Below, one piece after another: positions 31,278-41,619 of a stretch of DNA of 64,000 nt (positions within the stretch are counted from its first letter, which is position 1; each line of letters begins with the position of its first letter). Below the pieces are notes generated by a model. That model searched no databases. It was not told where the DNA came from and worked only from the letters and a program-made list of their open reading frames with translations. This stretch comes from Pomphorhynchus laevis (taxonomy: Eukaryota > Acanthocephala > Palaeacanthocephala > Echinorhynchida > Pomphorhynchidae): positions 1 through 64,000 of the forward strand of contig WNNJ02003412.1 in assembly GCA_012934845.2 (NCBI GenBank), given 5' to 3'. The translations under genes were made by a program, and so were the position numbers.

Positions 31278-32161
31278 TCTTATTCTCCAATAATTATTTC
31301 AAAATAAGGCAATAAAATTGCAGAGATAATAAAATAAACTACAAACAAAATTAAATTAGATCACCTTTTGCATTTTGTATCAATACCTGGGTTGAGCGAT
31401 AAAATTGCTAAATATATTTCGTAATATACTCATTCAATTAGCACAACAACAATTTCTTGACAAGAAATTATTAAAAATAAACTGTCAACTACTGGTCCGG
31501 GTGTCCGGTCGTGGAGGAAGTGTACGAACCAAACTAGATAAGACATCGCGATCCTGGGCGACAGACCAGAATTCTCTTTCAGATAGCCCAAGGCGGTCTT
31601 CGGCTAGATTCGAGATTTGACCTCTCCACCGGTATCGATGTTTACCTCGAGGGCTCATTCAAGATAGTCATGCCTGGAAAACCATCTGAGATAGGTAATC
31701 CACAGACATCCTCGGAACGTGTCATAGCCACCTCAACTGACTATCTTCAATGTGGAGAAACAGCGAATTTACTTCATGTCCATACCGGATGATCGAATTC
31801 CTAACCTTATCACTAAGGCTGAGACCGGCCACACCGCAAAGAAACATTATTTCGTTCGCCTGTATATGAGATCTTATCTTTTCGCAATAAATTAAAGCCC
31901 ATGACCATATGTTAAGAAAGGAACGAAGATTGAGTGGTAAACAGGAAGCTTCGCCTAAAGACTCAACTCCCGCTTCACCACGACAGAACTGTACAAAGAA
32001 AGCATTGCTGCGTTAGCTACACAAATCTGCTTCTCAATATCCCTGATGTTTCTACCGTCCTTAGAACAATACCCAAAAGATACTTAAAATCCTCCATATC
32101 AAGAGGAACCTTTTGCCCAATTCGGATTGACATTGGTACCTGAATCATTGGTACCCTGCCA

Positions 32162-32353
32162 CTAAGCATCAATCATAAATCGATCTAGTAGACATTGTAA
32201 GTCATTAGGACAAGAAGCCAACAAGACAACGCCATCTGCGAAAAGCAGAGATGGTATCCTGATGGAACCGAGTTGAAGACCGACATCCGTCAGAACAGCC
32301 GTCTCGGATTTTTGTCCATGTAAACAAAGAACAACAGTGGAGACAAAGGACAA
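32162..32353 (-). pseudogene. RTE-like RT palm fragment (motif C)
   Basis: 63 codons containing IRIPSLLFADGVVLLASCPN and DLQCLLDRF. This is the FADD-VLL motif with the second catalytic Asp replaced, confirming a dead copy. Confidence 0.8.
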
Positions 32354-32473
32354 CCCTGACGAAGCCTAACGCATACTGGAAATGATTTAAATTTCCTACC
32401 GAGCACGAACACAACTCATGCTTTGTTCATTCAGAGAAGCCACAGCTACCCGAAGATAGTGTGTTCTCTAAAT

Positions 32474-32800
32474 CTACAAAGCACATTTAGACCGGTTGAG
32501 CGAACTCCCAAGACCGTTCGAGGATAGTTGAGAGAATAAATAGGTGATCCGTAGTTCCACGACCTGGACAAAGCCGTATTGTTCCTCTTGCAACTGTTCC
32601 TCAACTATATGCCGTGTCCTTAACTCAAGAATCCTAGCAAATAGCTTACCAGTAAAGCTAAAAATTGTGATGCACCGATAATTTGAACACACTCTTCGGC
32701 CACCTTTCTTAAAGATCGGTACCACAACCCCAGTTCGCCGCTCATTAAGAACTTTGCACGACTTTATCGCAACGTTGAAAATCCGTGCTAGCCACTTCAT
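32474..32800 (-). pseudogene. RTE-like RT fingers fragment
   Basis: 108 codons with NERRTGVVVPIFKKGGRRV, SNYRCITIFSFTGKLFARIL (Cys where Gly is normal in NYRGI) and VEEQLQEEQYGFVQV. It corresponds to RT motifs 1 to 2a. The frame is lost towards motif A. Confidence 0.85.
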
Positions 32801-33039
32801 GACAGCAATGTCGAAAGCCTTTAAAGCTTCAGGTCGAATCTCGACTACTTTAGAAGACTTGCCATTACGAAGTTTTTAGCCACAGCAATGACCTCTTCCA
32901 AAGAGATGATATTTTTCGTTGGTTCTAAAGGCTCTACTTCTACAAGAGATGGCATATCCACCGTATTAAAGATACTCCTAAAATGCTGTTTCCAACAAAC
33001 AATAATTTCTTCAATGTCAGTCAGCATAGACCTCTCTTG

Positions 33040-34205
33040 TCATAGACACTTCTAGGAGTTTATACCTAAAATGGTATAAAAATGCACCAGGAATTGTATC
33101 ATGAATTGTATCACAATTTATGATTATGAAAAATAGTTGTGTTTGAAAATTTGAATACATTTTGCTAAATATAATAAAATTGTGATTGTCCAGCTGTTTT
33201 TCGTTCAATTTTTTCATTCAATTTTTTCAAACTAATAATTATTAACAAACTATTATTTCATATAATATGTATTATGTATTAATTTATTATATTATAGTAT
33301 ATTACATAAAATACGCTCTTTAATGGATTATAAGGGAGGCAAATAAAGACTTCGATTCCCATATCAATTATTACTGCTTACAATCCCTGTAATGATTGAA
33401 TCTCGCATCGTCAATTAAAAAGACCAAATCAAGACACATTCGCCTTTCAATTTGGTCAAAACGCGCAAAAATCAATCAAAATTAACTAAATGTTCATGAA
33501 ATTAATTAAAAATCACACAATTTTCATTAATCATAGAAATACTTCTATTTCTCACTGCCGAAATGTTCAGTTTCCAACTTTTGATCTCTCCTGGGCCTGG
33601 TAACAATGACAATTTCAACCCCATCAACAAATACTATATTTTCTCTCCTTACATTAGTATCGAGTTCATATAATGCACACTCGATGTTTTTTTGATTATC
33701 GAGGTTGGGTTTATTCTTTTAAAACAGTCACTGTTTTCTAAAAGGTTATTTTCTCTTAAAACAGCCTTTTAAGATTTAGTGAAACTGCTTAAATATACAG
33801 TGCGTGATAACTCATCTTACTCTTATCCTTCAATTGCTTCAATAAGCTCGTTATTGTCTACTAAAGAGATTAATTATTATTTATGTTTTAGGACAGTGAG
33901 GTTCTGCTATCTCCATCAGAATCGGTATTTCCCAATCGACAAAATTTTGATAAAATTGTAGCAACTATGCTTCTCGGCATTTTCATCACCGCGCGATAAA
34001 ACTGTTTAAAAGTCCGTTTAATCTCAGTGATATCATTCTGGCCCTTTATTCAAACGATGCAGTTTTTCGTTTCTTGCGAATATTGTCAGTAGCGCTTCTA
34101 CCCTCTCCATTGTTAGTTGCCAGGTTTTTGTTTTGACCGTTCATAATATCAATTTGCATTTAATTTTAAATAATTATATCAATTTTAAATAATTCTAAAA
34201 GTAAA
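33040..34205. other. Gene-free AT-rich DNA
   Basis: I see no recognisable gene or repeat family. The 60-codon frame at 33779-33961 has no protein-like features I can support. Confidence 0.4.
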
Positions 34206-34209
34206 GAAA

Positions 34210-35985
34210 TAATAGGGTCAGATTTAAGTAAATATATTCCTAAAATAAGGTATAAACTCCTACCACCATTAGGACGAAAAATTTGTAATTATAATAAAGA
34301 ATAAAAATCAATATGTAACGATAATATTAGAAAAATAATGGAAACAGAGTGCAATTGTAAAAGTCTTAGTTTTGATAAAATAAATGAACATATATGTACC
34401 CATAATCTAGAATTAATTGAAAATTGTGAATTAAGAAAGCTGCTATCAAAAGGGTATAAATATAGATTAAATAATAACAACGACAAAAAAATTTACAATT
34501 CGTTATATAATAACTTAAATGACTACTTTAGTAAGCTGATTAATAGTAAAAGCACGAATATATCTAAGACACATATTTGGAAAGATTATATATTTGATAA
34601 AATTAAAAATAAAATGAAAATAACAAACAATTATAAAAGGAAAGATAAAATTAATAAAGATATGTATAAAGAACTTACTAAATTAAAGGATAACTATATA
34701 ATAACAACTATTGATAAAGCTAGTAATAACGTTGTCTTCATATGCAAAAAGCTTCATTATGATATACTAATGAAATAGGTTAATTCTAATGATTTAAATG
34801 TAAATCCAACATATGAACGTAGTGAGTTGAGTTTAGAAACAATTATTACAAGTCACTGTTCTATAATGGATAAAAAGGGTATAAAGGTTGAATTAGATAA
34901 TAAAACTATACCTATATTATATTGGAATCCAAAATTACATAAAAATCCAATAAAACCTAGGTTCATATGTAGTGCGTTTAAATGTACATTAAAACCACTT
35001 TCTGTCTATATGAATAAAATACTTAAAGTAATTAAAGCACACTTTAAAAAATATTGCAAGGTAATCGAAATTAATACTGGTATAAAACACTATTTCAGTA
35101 TTAATTCTACAAAAGAATTTTTAGAACAGACAAAAGGAATAAATTTTCAAAATATAAATACATACGATTTTAGTACGCTTTATAGACATCTTGATTTAGC
35201 AGATATTAAAGAAGCGTTAGTAAAATTAATTAATCTTATATTCGGAAAAAGATATACATATATATGTTATAATAATTATAAACCCTATCTAACAAAAATT
35301 AAACCATCAAATAAATATAAATATATGGATAAAATTGAATTAATAGAATTCTTAAATATTTTGATAAATCAAAATTATTTAAAAGTAGGGACATCTATAT
35401 TTAGACAAGTAAAAGGTGTTCCAATGAGTGGTAATAGTAGCCCTATTATATCTGACTTGTTTTTAAGCTTTATAGAATATGAATTTGTTCATAACTGTGT
35501 AAAAACTAAATCTAAACAATATAAATATATGAAATATATGTTTCGATACATTAATGATATATGTGTATTCAATTCTAATAATTTTTATTCAATTAGTGAG
35601 CACATTTATCCAGAAAGCCTTATTCTTAACAAAACCAATATTAATGATAAAGAAGGTGTATATCTAGATATGAACATTAAATTAACATTAACTAAAACTA
35701 CTATTAATTTATATCGTAAAGATGACATATTTAAATTTACAAGAAACATTTTTGCATGAGCATTCATGCATACTATATAATATAAAATATTTTTCATTAA
35801 AATAATGAAATTTTAAGAATTGCAACAATATGTAATGATATTGGCTTTCTTCAAAATCATTTAAATAATTTAATAAATACATATTTTAAACTAGGTTACT
35901 ATAAAAATAACATCAAGCAGAAAATAGTAAAATATATAAATCAACACAATAATATAAAGAATAAATTTAAACTCTTAAGTGGCAA
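34210..35985 (+). mobile_element. Penelope-like element (Naiad-type), longest copy
   Basis: Plus strand. It starts with DLSKYIPKIRYKLLPPLGRK and METECNCKSLSFDK (a CxC pair), then HICTHNLELIENCELRKLLS and THIWKDYIFDKIKNKMKITN. The RT follows: IITTIDKASNNVVFICKKL, PILYWNPKLHKNPIKPRFIC, NTYDFSTLYRHLDLADIKEA (motif A), FRQVKGVPMSGNSSPIISDL (motif B), KYMKYMFRYINDICVF (motif C region) and NLYRKDDIFKFTRN near the C-terminus. DKASN...YWNPKLHKNPxKPRFI is typical of Penelope RT. The CxC motif N-terminal to RT, and the absence of a GIY-YIG downstream, suggest the Naiad branch, whose nuclease is N-terminal; none is visible here. The copy is degraded. It is followed directly by the structured terminal module. 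Confidence 0.85.
34827..35759 (+). pseudogene. Penelope-like reverse transcriptase
   Basis: The 310-codon frame spans most of the RT, from SLETIITSHCSIMDKKGIKV through PILYWNPKLHKNPIKPRFIC and LKPLSVYMNKILKVIKAHFK to the palm (TYDFSTLYRHLDL, QVKGVPMSGNSSPIISDLFL, FRYINDIC) and GVYLDMNIKLTLTKTTINLY. An insertion between the palm motifs (GKRYTYICYNNYKPYLTKIK) fits the extra segment known from this RT class. It would copy the element's RNA at the target. The same frame exists in diverged copies at 27510-27869 (+) and 59732-60310 (-). Very AT-rich codon use matches the host DNA, suggesting long residence. Confidence 0.85.
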
Positions 35986-36039
35986 ATTTTTATGGATGGG
36001 TAATAAATAATATATTTTGTATTAGAATAAGATACTAGA

Positions 36040-36375
36040 TAGTTATTTCAGAGGAAATACATCATTAGCATGTATTTGGCTCCGCTGCTACCTTGGGTAG
36101 AGGAGTTAGGGACCGAAACCTGATAGAATAGCAGTTCCTTCTGATGACCTCTAATTCTTATTCTGATACAACGTCTGTTATTTATTAGTCAATTCATAAA
36201 AATGACGCTTATTATAAATTTCAATTTTTTATTTTAACTTAATTTAAATTATAGAAAATCTAAAAACAATTATTTATTTTATTATTTAATTATTAAATTT
36301 TGATTTAGCATTATTAATATGTTTTGTTTATTTTATAATTATATTAAATACGTAGACTCAGTTAGCTAATTTAAT
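36040..36375 (+). repeat. Penelope terminal module, complete copy with structured head
   Basis: The head (36045-36160) folds into AAATACA/TGTATTT and CTGCTA/TAGCAG stems and ends CTGATGACCTCT. The body (36161-36340) has ttatttattagtcaattcat and long A/T stretches. The tail (36341-36375) is aaatacgtagactcagttag followed by ctaattt. This directly follows the longest RT copy, so it is probably the element's terminal repeat or 3' region. Confidence 0.75.
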
Positions 36376-36500
36376 TTGCATAGTATAAGTGTCAAGATTG
36401 ATTGCTCGAATCAATCTCGACATTTTCCGAAAACTCGATTTTCTTTATCGATCTTCTGAAAAGTTTATTGCTTCACTTTATATTGTATGAATAGCCTATT
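36376..36500. other. Short spacer with a hairpin
   Basis: gtcaagattgattgctcgaa / tcaatctcgac forms a small imperfect inverted repeat near 36390-36420. No gene. Confidence 0.4.
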
Positions 36501-36504
36501 TTCA

Positions 36505-36745
36505 ATGTTTATGTTCCTCCTGATGGCCTCTAATCCTTATTCTTATACATCGTTTATTATTTATTAGTCAATTCGTAAAAATTGATTTTTATTTTAAATT
36601 TCAATTTTTTATTTTGACTTGATATGAAATTTTAGTTTTTTAAAATATGAGTTATAAAATATTTATGAGATAATTTATGAGTTATATGATGTTTTATTTA
36701 TAAATAATTTAAAATACGTAGACTAAGATACCTGATCTGATTTGG
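36505..36745 (+). repeat. Penelope terminal module, body and tail
   Basis: Starts at ttcctcctgatggcctctaa (end of the structured head), continues with tatttattagtcaattcgta and an AT-rich body, and ends aaatacgtagactaagatac followed by ctgatctgattt. It is arranged in tandem with the complete copy at 36040-36375. Confidence 0.8.
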
Positions 36746-37291
36746 TAAAGTTTATTTGTCTCAACATTTATGACAATTCCTCTGAAATTCATATTTTACC
36801 TCTTCATCGCATCTTTTTAACACCGAAGTCCATTGAGGTTCGAGATTGATTGCAAGAGCTTTAAATTTGAGCAATTTATTATAAACCGAAACATAAATCT
36901 GCCCTATTTATGCTATTTAATGATTGAAAAGATTAAAATAATAAGGCTTTCCTGGTCGATAATTTTAGTAATTATAAATTATTGTAACCTTTCCTCATTA
37001 TGCACCACGCATTTACCAAATAACTAACGTTGATTGTATCGTCGACAATAACGATTGTTTCGATATGTGGATTGTTTACAAAACTGTGTTGTAACGTAAA
37101 CTATTTTATTATTATATAAACATTTGCCTCAAATTTTCGGTAAAAAGTGATAGAAATACTCTTTTATACTGTAGGCTCAATAAAAATGACGACAAAAACA
37201 ACTGGGTTTGCAGTTACACTAAGATAAAATCATTCGATTTTAACCTAACTGTGTATAAATATTATTTATGAAACATTTTGGTACCATTATA
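36746..37291. other. Region downstream of the intermediate-filament gene
   Basis: In gene orientation this is the 3' flank. On the minus strand cataaataatatttatacac follows the stop by about 20 bases and could hold a weak polyadenylation signal; no canonical AATAAA is seen there. The plus-strand frame at 36833-37027 has no protein-like features I can support. Confidence 0.4.
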
Positions 37292-38932
37292 TCAGCCTCC
37301 AATTCTTTGATAATAAACTGCTTTTTCTTGACCGTCATCACCTAGTAATTTTGTTTCGGTGCTATTTCCCAAGCTCCAACTTTGAATGTTTTCCGCTAAA
37401 ATAGCTTGTTCGTTGAGATCAGGAGAGTTACGTAACATCTTCAGTGATACGCCGTTTGAATTGCTATAGATTCTCAGGGTGCTAAGGGCTTTCATCGTAA
37501 TGTTGTTAGGTATATAGTAAACCATCTCTGGTTGTTGATCAATCTTTCTGCGGAGGTACCATCCCTTAAGATCAACATTTCTATTAGTCGATGTGTTTAC
37601 CAAGGTTATACATGATCCACTTGGGTCTATATCTTCGATTGATACTGGACTTCTTGCCTTTTTATGTACAGAAATGCGCTCAGCCTTAGCTGAGCTACGC
37701 CAGTCTTCTCGTGAATCTCTGGTTAAACGACTTTCTTCGCATTCCAATAGTCTTTTGTATGTATTGATCTCAAATCGAAGACTAACATTTCCTTCGACCG
37801 CTGATGAAAGCGCTTGCTCCTGTTCACTTATATTGTTTCGCAAATTTTGCAAGGTAATTTCTCGTTCACTGTCAACTCTCATGCTCTCAAGTCTAAATTG
37901 TTCAAAATGCTCTTCAAGTTCTTTTAGCTGATTCTCTAAATCTATTCTTTCTCGCTGTAAGGCGATAAGTTCTTCTCTGGATCGAGCTAAATTGTGACGC
38001 ATGTTATTTATATCACCATCAATCGAACGGCTACTATCCTGTGATATTCGGTAGGCATTCAGTTTTCTCTCTTCTTCATTAGCCTGTTCTTGAATTTCTT
38101 CTGTCTTCACTTTATAGTATTCCTCTAGCTGAGATTGTTGCTCTCTACTCAGTTTGCCGAAATCCCGACGGATATCGGAAATAGCTTCAGTCAATTCCGC
38201 TCTGTAAAATTTCCCAGTATCAATGTTTGGTGTATTTAATGTTCGAAGCTCACTTAATTCTTCTTCGTGTATCGCCTTCACAAACGTTAACTGATCCTCC
38301 AAAGTTTGCAGGTCGTTTTGTAATTGTACTCTGCCTAATGAATGTGCGTCCAGGTCATTTTTTACTGAGTCAAGTTGCTGGAGAAGTCGATTTAGCTCTG
38401 TTCGATATTTTGTAATATCTTCAAGTGCATCTCTAAATTTATTCTCAAGCATGTCCCTTTCACTAGATAGGGTTTCTTTCATTTGCATAAGAGAATTTAA
38501 TTTCTGTCTGTCAATGTTTACAGTTTCACTATTAAAATCAATCTGATGCTTAATCATATCTGAATCGTACACAGCACGCTTAAGTCTCAATTCCATAAGT
38601 GCCTTATCTTTAGTGGCATCGTCGATATGACGGCGTAAACCAGCAAGATCATTGTCGTAATGTTCACGAATTCTGCTACTTTCCAAGCCCCATTTATTCC
38701 GCAAATCCTCCAATTCAATTTCAAGGTTCCTATTAAGGTTTCCTAGATATTGTACTCTTGAAAGATAGGTAGCAAATTTATCGTTTAATTCTCCTAATTC
38801 CTTCTTTTCATCTTCTCTCCTAGCAATCAGTGTTCGCAGCGATTGATTTTTCCCGGTATGCGGAAGTCGATCGGTATCCATCACATCTCTAAATCCTCTT
38901 TCAATGAAAGTTCGTTTTACTGTACTTTCCAT
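37292..38932 (-). CDS. Intermediate-filament protein with long coil 1B and lamin-tail domain
   Basis: A 546-residue protein in one uninterrupted frame. The head (1-37) is basic. Coil 1A (about 38-73) has the helix-initiation signature ELNDKFATYLSRVQYLGNLN. Coil 1B (about 80-235) is long, as in lamins and protostome cytoplasmic filaments, not the shorter vertebrate cytoplasmic form. Coil 2 (about 241-404) ends with the termination motif EINTYKRLLECEESRL. The tail has a lamin-tail Ig-like domain (about 435-545; SCITLVNTSTNRNVDLKGWY, then MVYYIPNNITMKALSTLRIY). The C-terminus YYQRIGG lacks a CaaX box. KKARSP at 424-429 is only a weak candidate nuclear signal, so a cytoplasmic filament is more likely than a lamin. 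The start is the first Met and gives a normal-length head. It should form coiled-coil dimers assembling into cytoskeletal filaments. The lack of introns across 1.64 kb is odd for this family. Confidence 0.93.
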   Translation of the reverse strand: MESTVKRTFIERGFRDVMDTDRLPHTGKNQSLRTLIARREDEKKELGELNDKFATYLSRVQYLGNLNRNLEIELEDLRNKWGLESSRIREHYDNDLAGLRRHIDDATKDKALMELRLKRAVYDSDMIKHQIDFNSETVNIDRQKLNSLMQMKETLSSERDMLENKFRDALEDITKYRTELNRLLQQLDSVKNDLDAHSLGRVQLQNDLQTLEDQLTFVKAIHEEELSELRTLNTPNIDTGKFYRAELTEAISDIRRDFGKLSREQQSQLEEYYKVKTEEIQEQANEEERKLNAYRISQDSSRSIDGDINNMRHNLARSREELIALQRERIDLENQLKELEEHFEQFRLESMRVDSEREITLQNLRNNISEQEQALSSAVEGNVSLRFEINTYKRLLECEESRLTRDSREDWRSSAKAERISVHKKARSPVSIEDIDPSGSCITLVNTSTNRNVDLKGWYLRRKIDQQPEMVYYIPNNITMKALSTLRIYSNSNGVSLKMLRNSPDLNEQAILAENIQSWSLGNSTETKLLGDDGQEKAVYYQRIGG

Positions 38933-40560
38933 AATAACGACCTGTATTTAATTCTTTAATATCTTTAAATTGAATGTAGCTTTCAGCCTAACACACTCAG
39001 ATATTTGATAGTAGATTTAAAAATATCTAAAATTAAAATATAAACAAGGTATACAAAAATACAATATATTAATATATAAAATATTAAAATATAAAATAAT
39101 TGGATAAAACTACCCAACTAGTAATATTGGTAGCCTAATTATTTCTAATTATAAAAATAGAAAATTTTACTATAATTATGGGTGGCGATGCTAAACACTT
39201 GGTCTCCCTGCTGGATTACAAAGCGGTATATTTTCCCTCAATAAAAGCTCGTTCCTAAATTATATTCTCAATCAATTATAACGGGATCGCACAATCCTGG
39301 ATTGTAAAGTTCATAAAATAATACAACAGTAAAAGAGACGGAAAGGTACATGGTATGTTATACTTCTAAAGAATGTATAAACGAATATGTAAGCTACATA
39401 GCTAAGTGTTGCAACTTATTGATTATAGGCTATTATCGATAATAAATACCGATGATACAGTTATAAATTGTTTTTTATCGATTGTGTTATATAACATTGC
39501 GACATATTTAATCGATGTTTCCTGATTGGGCTACAAGGATCGGATTAGACGATATTTAAGATGACTGTCAAGCTACTTACTTATCAATTAAGTAAAACAT
39601 ACACCTTTTTCCACTTGTAAAACGGAAAAAGGTTGTCTCTTTAGAGATAATGATCAATAAAAATTCTGATATCTGCTTTTGACAATAAAAATGTTTTGCT
39701 TAAATCAATAAATCGTTACGATAATTTATTTTTAATTATATTATTAACAGTTAATGAAACAGTTTAAAAAATTAATATATCATTAACAAATATTTATTGA
39801 TAAATGAAAATTAATTATTTAAAACTAATGAAGAGGAAACATTTATATTAAGGGTTTTAGAATGCATCGGAGAAAAATCGATATTTTTGAATAATTCCAG
39901 GCTACTTCAAACCTGTTTTATCTATCAACACTGCATACAATTCTTTTGTACCTAAACCGATAAAAGTGTTTACAATTAAAACTGAAGTAAAATAGTATAG
40001 TGGAATGAGAAAAAATTAAGTGAAATAAAAGAGTAAAGGGAAATGTTTAAAAAAAAGAGTTTAGTTTAATAAACTTTTTTCTATGACAAGATAAGCTGTC
40101 TATACAGTAATACTTTAATTTCTTGCCTGTTACTTCTCTAAAATAAGCATTCGTGTGATTTAATTTCATTCAAATTTTCCTAATGTTGTTTTTTGTTGGA
40201 ATTTTAGATTCAATTTATTTTGTAAAATGAGCAATATGCAACAATGCGCGAAACATGTGATAAAACTAATTTTATTTATGATGTAATTTAAATCAACACG
40301 CTGAATGACGATTAAATATACGATTTATGCAAATAGCCTAAGAGAGTGGGCGGAGAATATTAAACAAATGATTTGCCATTAGTTCGGAGGCGAGTTGTTC
40401 GATTCCTTAACTGGTAGAATTTACAATATGGATTCTCTCTTGCGTTAGGCGATATTCGTATTTGCGAGAAGTAAAAAGTTGTATGTAATCGATAAAGTGA
40501 AGTTATGTAAACATATAAGTTTTGAAATATTTAATTAACACTGAATCACGAATATTTAAC
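38933..40560. other. 5' flank of the intermediate-filament gene; gene-free
   Basis: AT-rich DNA upstream of the gene. No convincing TATA/initiator or upstream exon is recognisable, and no coding or repeat feature is evident. tatcgataataaataccgat near 39433-39452 is a short imperfect palindrome. Confidence 0.4.
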
Positions 40561-40564
40561 TAAG

Positions 40565-41000
40565 TTAGTTTTTAAATAATTTAAATCAAGTAACTGAGTC
40601 CAAGTATATTAAATTATTTATAAATTAAACATAATTACAAATAAAAATTAAATAATTAAATAATTAGATAATCTTAAATAATTATAAATAATTAAAATTT
40701 AGCATTGAAAAACTATTTAATAAAATAAATAAAAATAACTAAATAAAATAAAATATTTTTTAATAAATAATTAATCATTTACATTAATTACTAAAGGTAA
40801 TTAAGGTAATTTTCTGAAGATGCTAAGAGAAGTTAGCGAAATATCAAAACAATTCTTCTTTTCTTTGATCCAGCTCTAATTATTATCGACAATGGATCAT
40901 TATCAACTACTTGAAATTAAAAGTTAAAATTGAAATTTAAAATAAAAGTCAATTTTGATGAATTGACTAATAAATTATATACGATATACAAAATAATAAT
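40565..41000 (-). repeat. Penelope terminal module (inverted), split by a 94-bp-type repeat
   Basis: Reading the minus strand, the tail block (revcomp of caagtaactgagtccaagta) is at 40586-40605. The ttagtcaattcat block (revcomp of atgaattgactaataaatt) is near 40958-40976. Between them, at 40800-40915, sits one unit of the ctgaagatgctaa repeat plus ggatcattatcaactac. The module is therefore interrupted by a second repeat. Confidence 0.65.
40800..40915 (+). repeat. Single dispersed unit of the 94-bp repeat family
   Basis: gtaattttctgaagatgcta, then gcgaaatatcaaaacaattc and ctttgatccagctctaat, followed by cgacaatggatcattatcaa. It matches the array at 29465-30135, including the region left of the array (29520-29565). 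Confidence 0.85.
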
Positions 41001-41079
41001 AATTTTTAATAATACCCTATTATAGGTAATACAAAATACTAGGTATTTTGTATTCCATATTTTAAATCAAGGTATTTTA

Positions 41080-41167
41080 TATTAAGTTAAAATTTAAAAT
41101 TTAAATTTAAAATCAAATTCAAATTTTGTAAATTGATTAATAAATAATATACGATTTATCAAAATAA
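41080..41167 (-). repeat. Penelope terminal module fragment (inverted)
   Basis: Contains tttgtaaattgattaataaa and taatatacgatttat, the inverted body of the terminal module. It is cut by the perfect hairpin that follows. Confidence 0.5.
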
Positions 41168-41201
41168 GGATTAGATTCTCACCGCACTGAGAATCTAATC
41201 C
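41168..41201. repeat. Perfect 14-bp hairpin with 6-nt loop
   Basis: ggattagattctca (41168-41181) and tgagaatctaatcc (41188-41201) pair perfectly around ccgcac. The geometry equals that of the hairpin at 31244-31277. Function unknown. Confidence 0.85.
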
Positions 41202-41619
41202 AAGAATAAGATCGATTATCACCTCACTGTAGACAACCAACTCGACCGTATACACCTCTTTGATTCGATCGTGAATTATTGATTACAATTATGAAACGTA
41301 ATATATCATTCAATAACAATATTCAATTTGATATTTATATTTAAATTTGAAATCCAAAATAAAAGTCAATTTTTATGAATTTTTATGTACTAATAATTAT
41401 TTGTTTATAATATTAACTAACACCTTTATAAAATTGATAAAATGTGAAATACTGGAAGAAGACATCGTCTGTAAATTGTGCTTTTAAAGAAATTAACATT
41501 AAAATACGAATCTTTTTTGATATCACCAAAATTATAAACATAATACCAATATTTTGTATTTATATATGTATTTTACCATATCAACAATGATATCCATTAA
41601 ATTAATGTATAAATCAAAT

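Larger units (their letters stand above)
31500..33027 (-). mobile_element. RTE-like LINE remnant
   Basis: Minus-strand reading from 33027: EEVIAVAKNF, MKWLARIFNVAIKSCKVLNE, VVPIFKKGGRRVCSNYRCIT, LFARILELRTRHIVEEQLQE and EQYGF (RT fingers). The palm follows with LRQGCPLSP-like residues in a shifted frame near 32370 and SLLFADGVVLLASCPNDLQC (motif C, Gly replacing the second Asp). A degraded C-terminal stretch runs to about 31500. The KGG.RVCSNYR and ELRxRHIVEEQ blocks are typical of RTE-type RTs. It is broken by several frameshifts and stops. No endonuclease is recognisable upstream. Confidence 0.85.

Noticed and set aside
36040-36160. Standard type I hammerhead on the opposite strand (CTAATGATG...GAAAT)
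   Set aside because: The reverse complement gives CUAAUGA, which alters an invariant core base, and the required stem II is absent; the plus-strand permuted reading fits better.
37593-37931. 112-codon plus frame opposite the intermediate-filament gene
   Set aside because: Antisense shadow of a strongly coding region; composition reflects the complement of coiled-coil codons.
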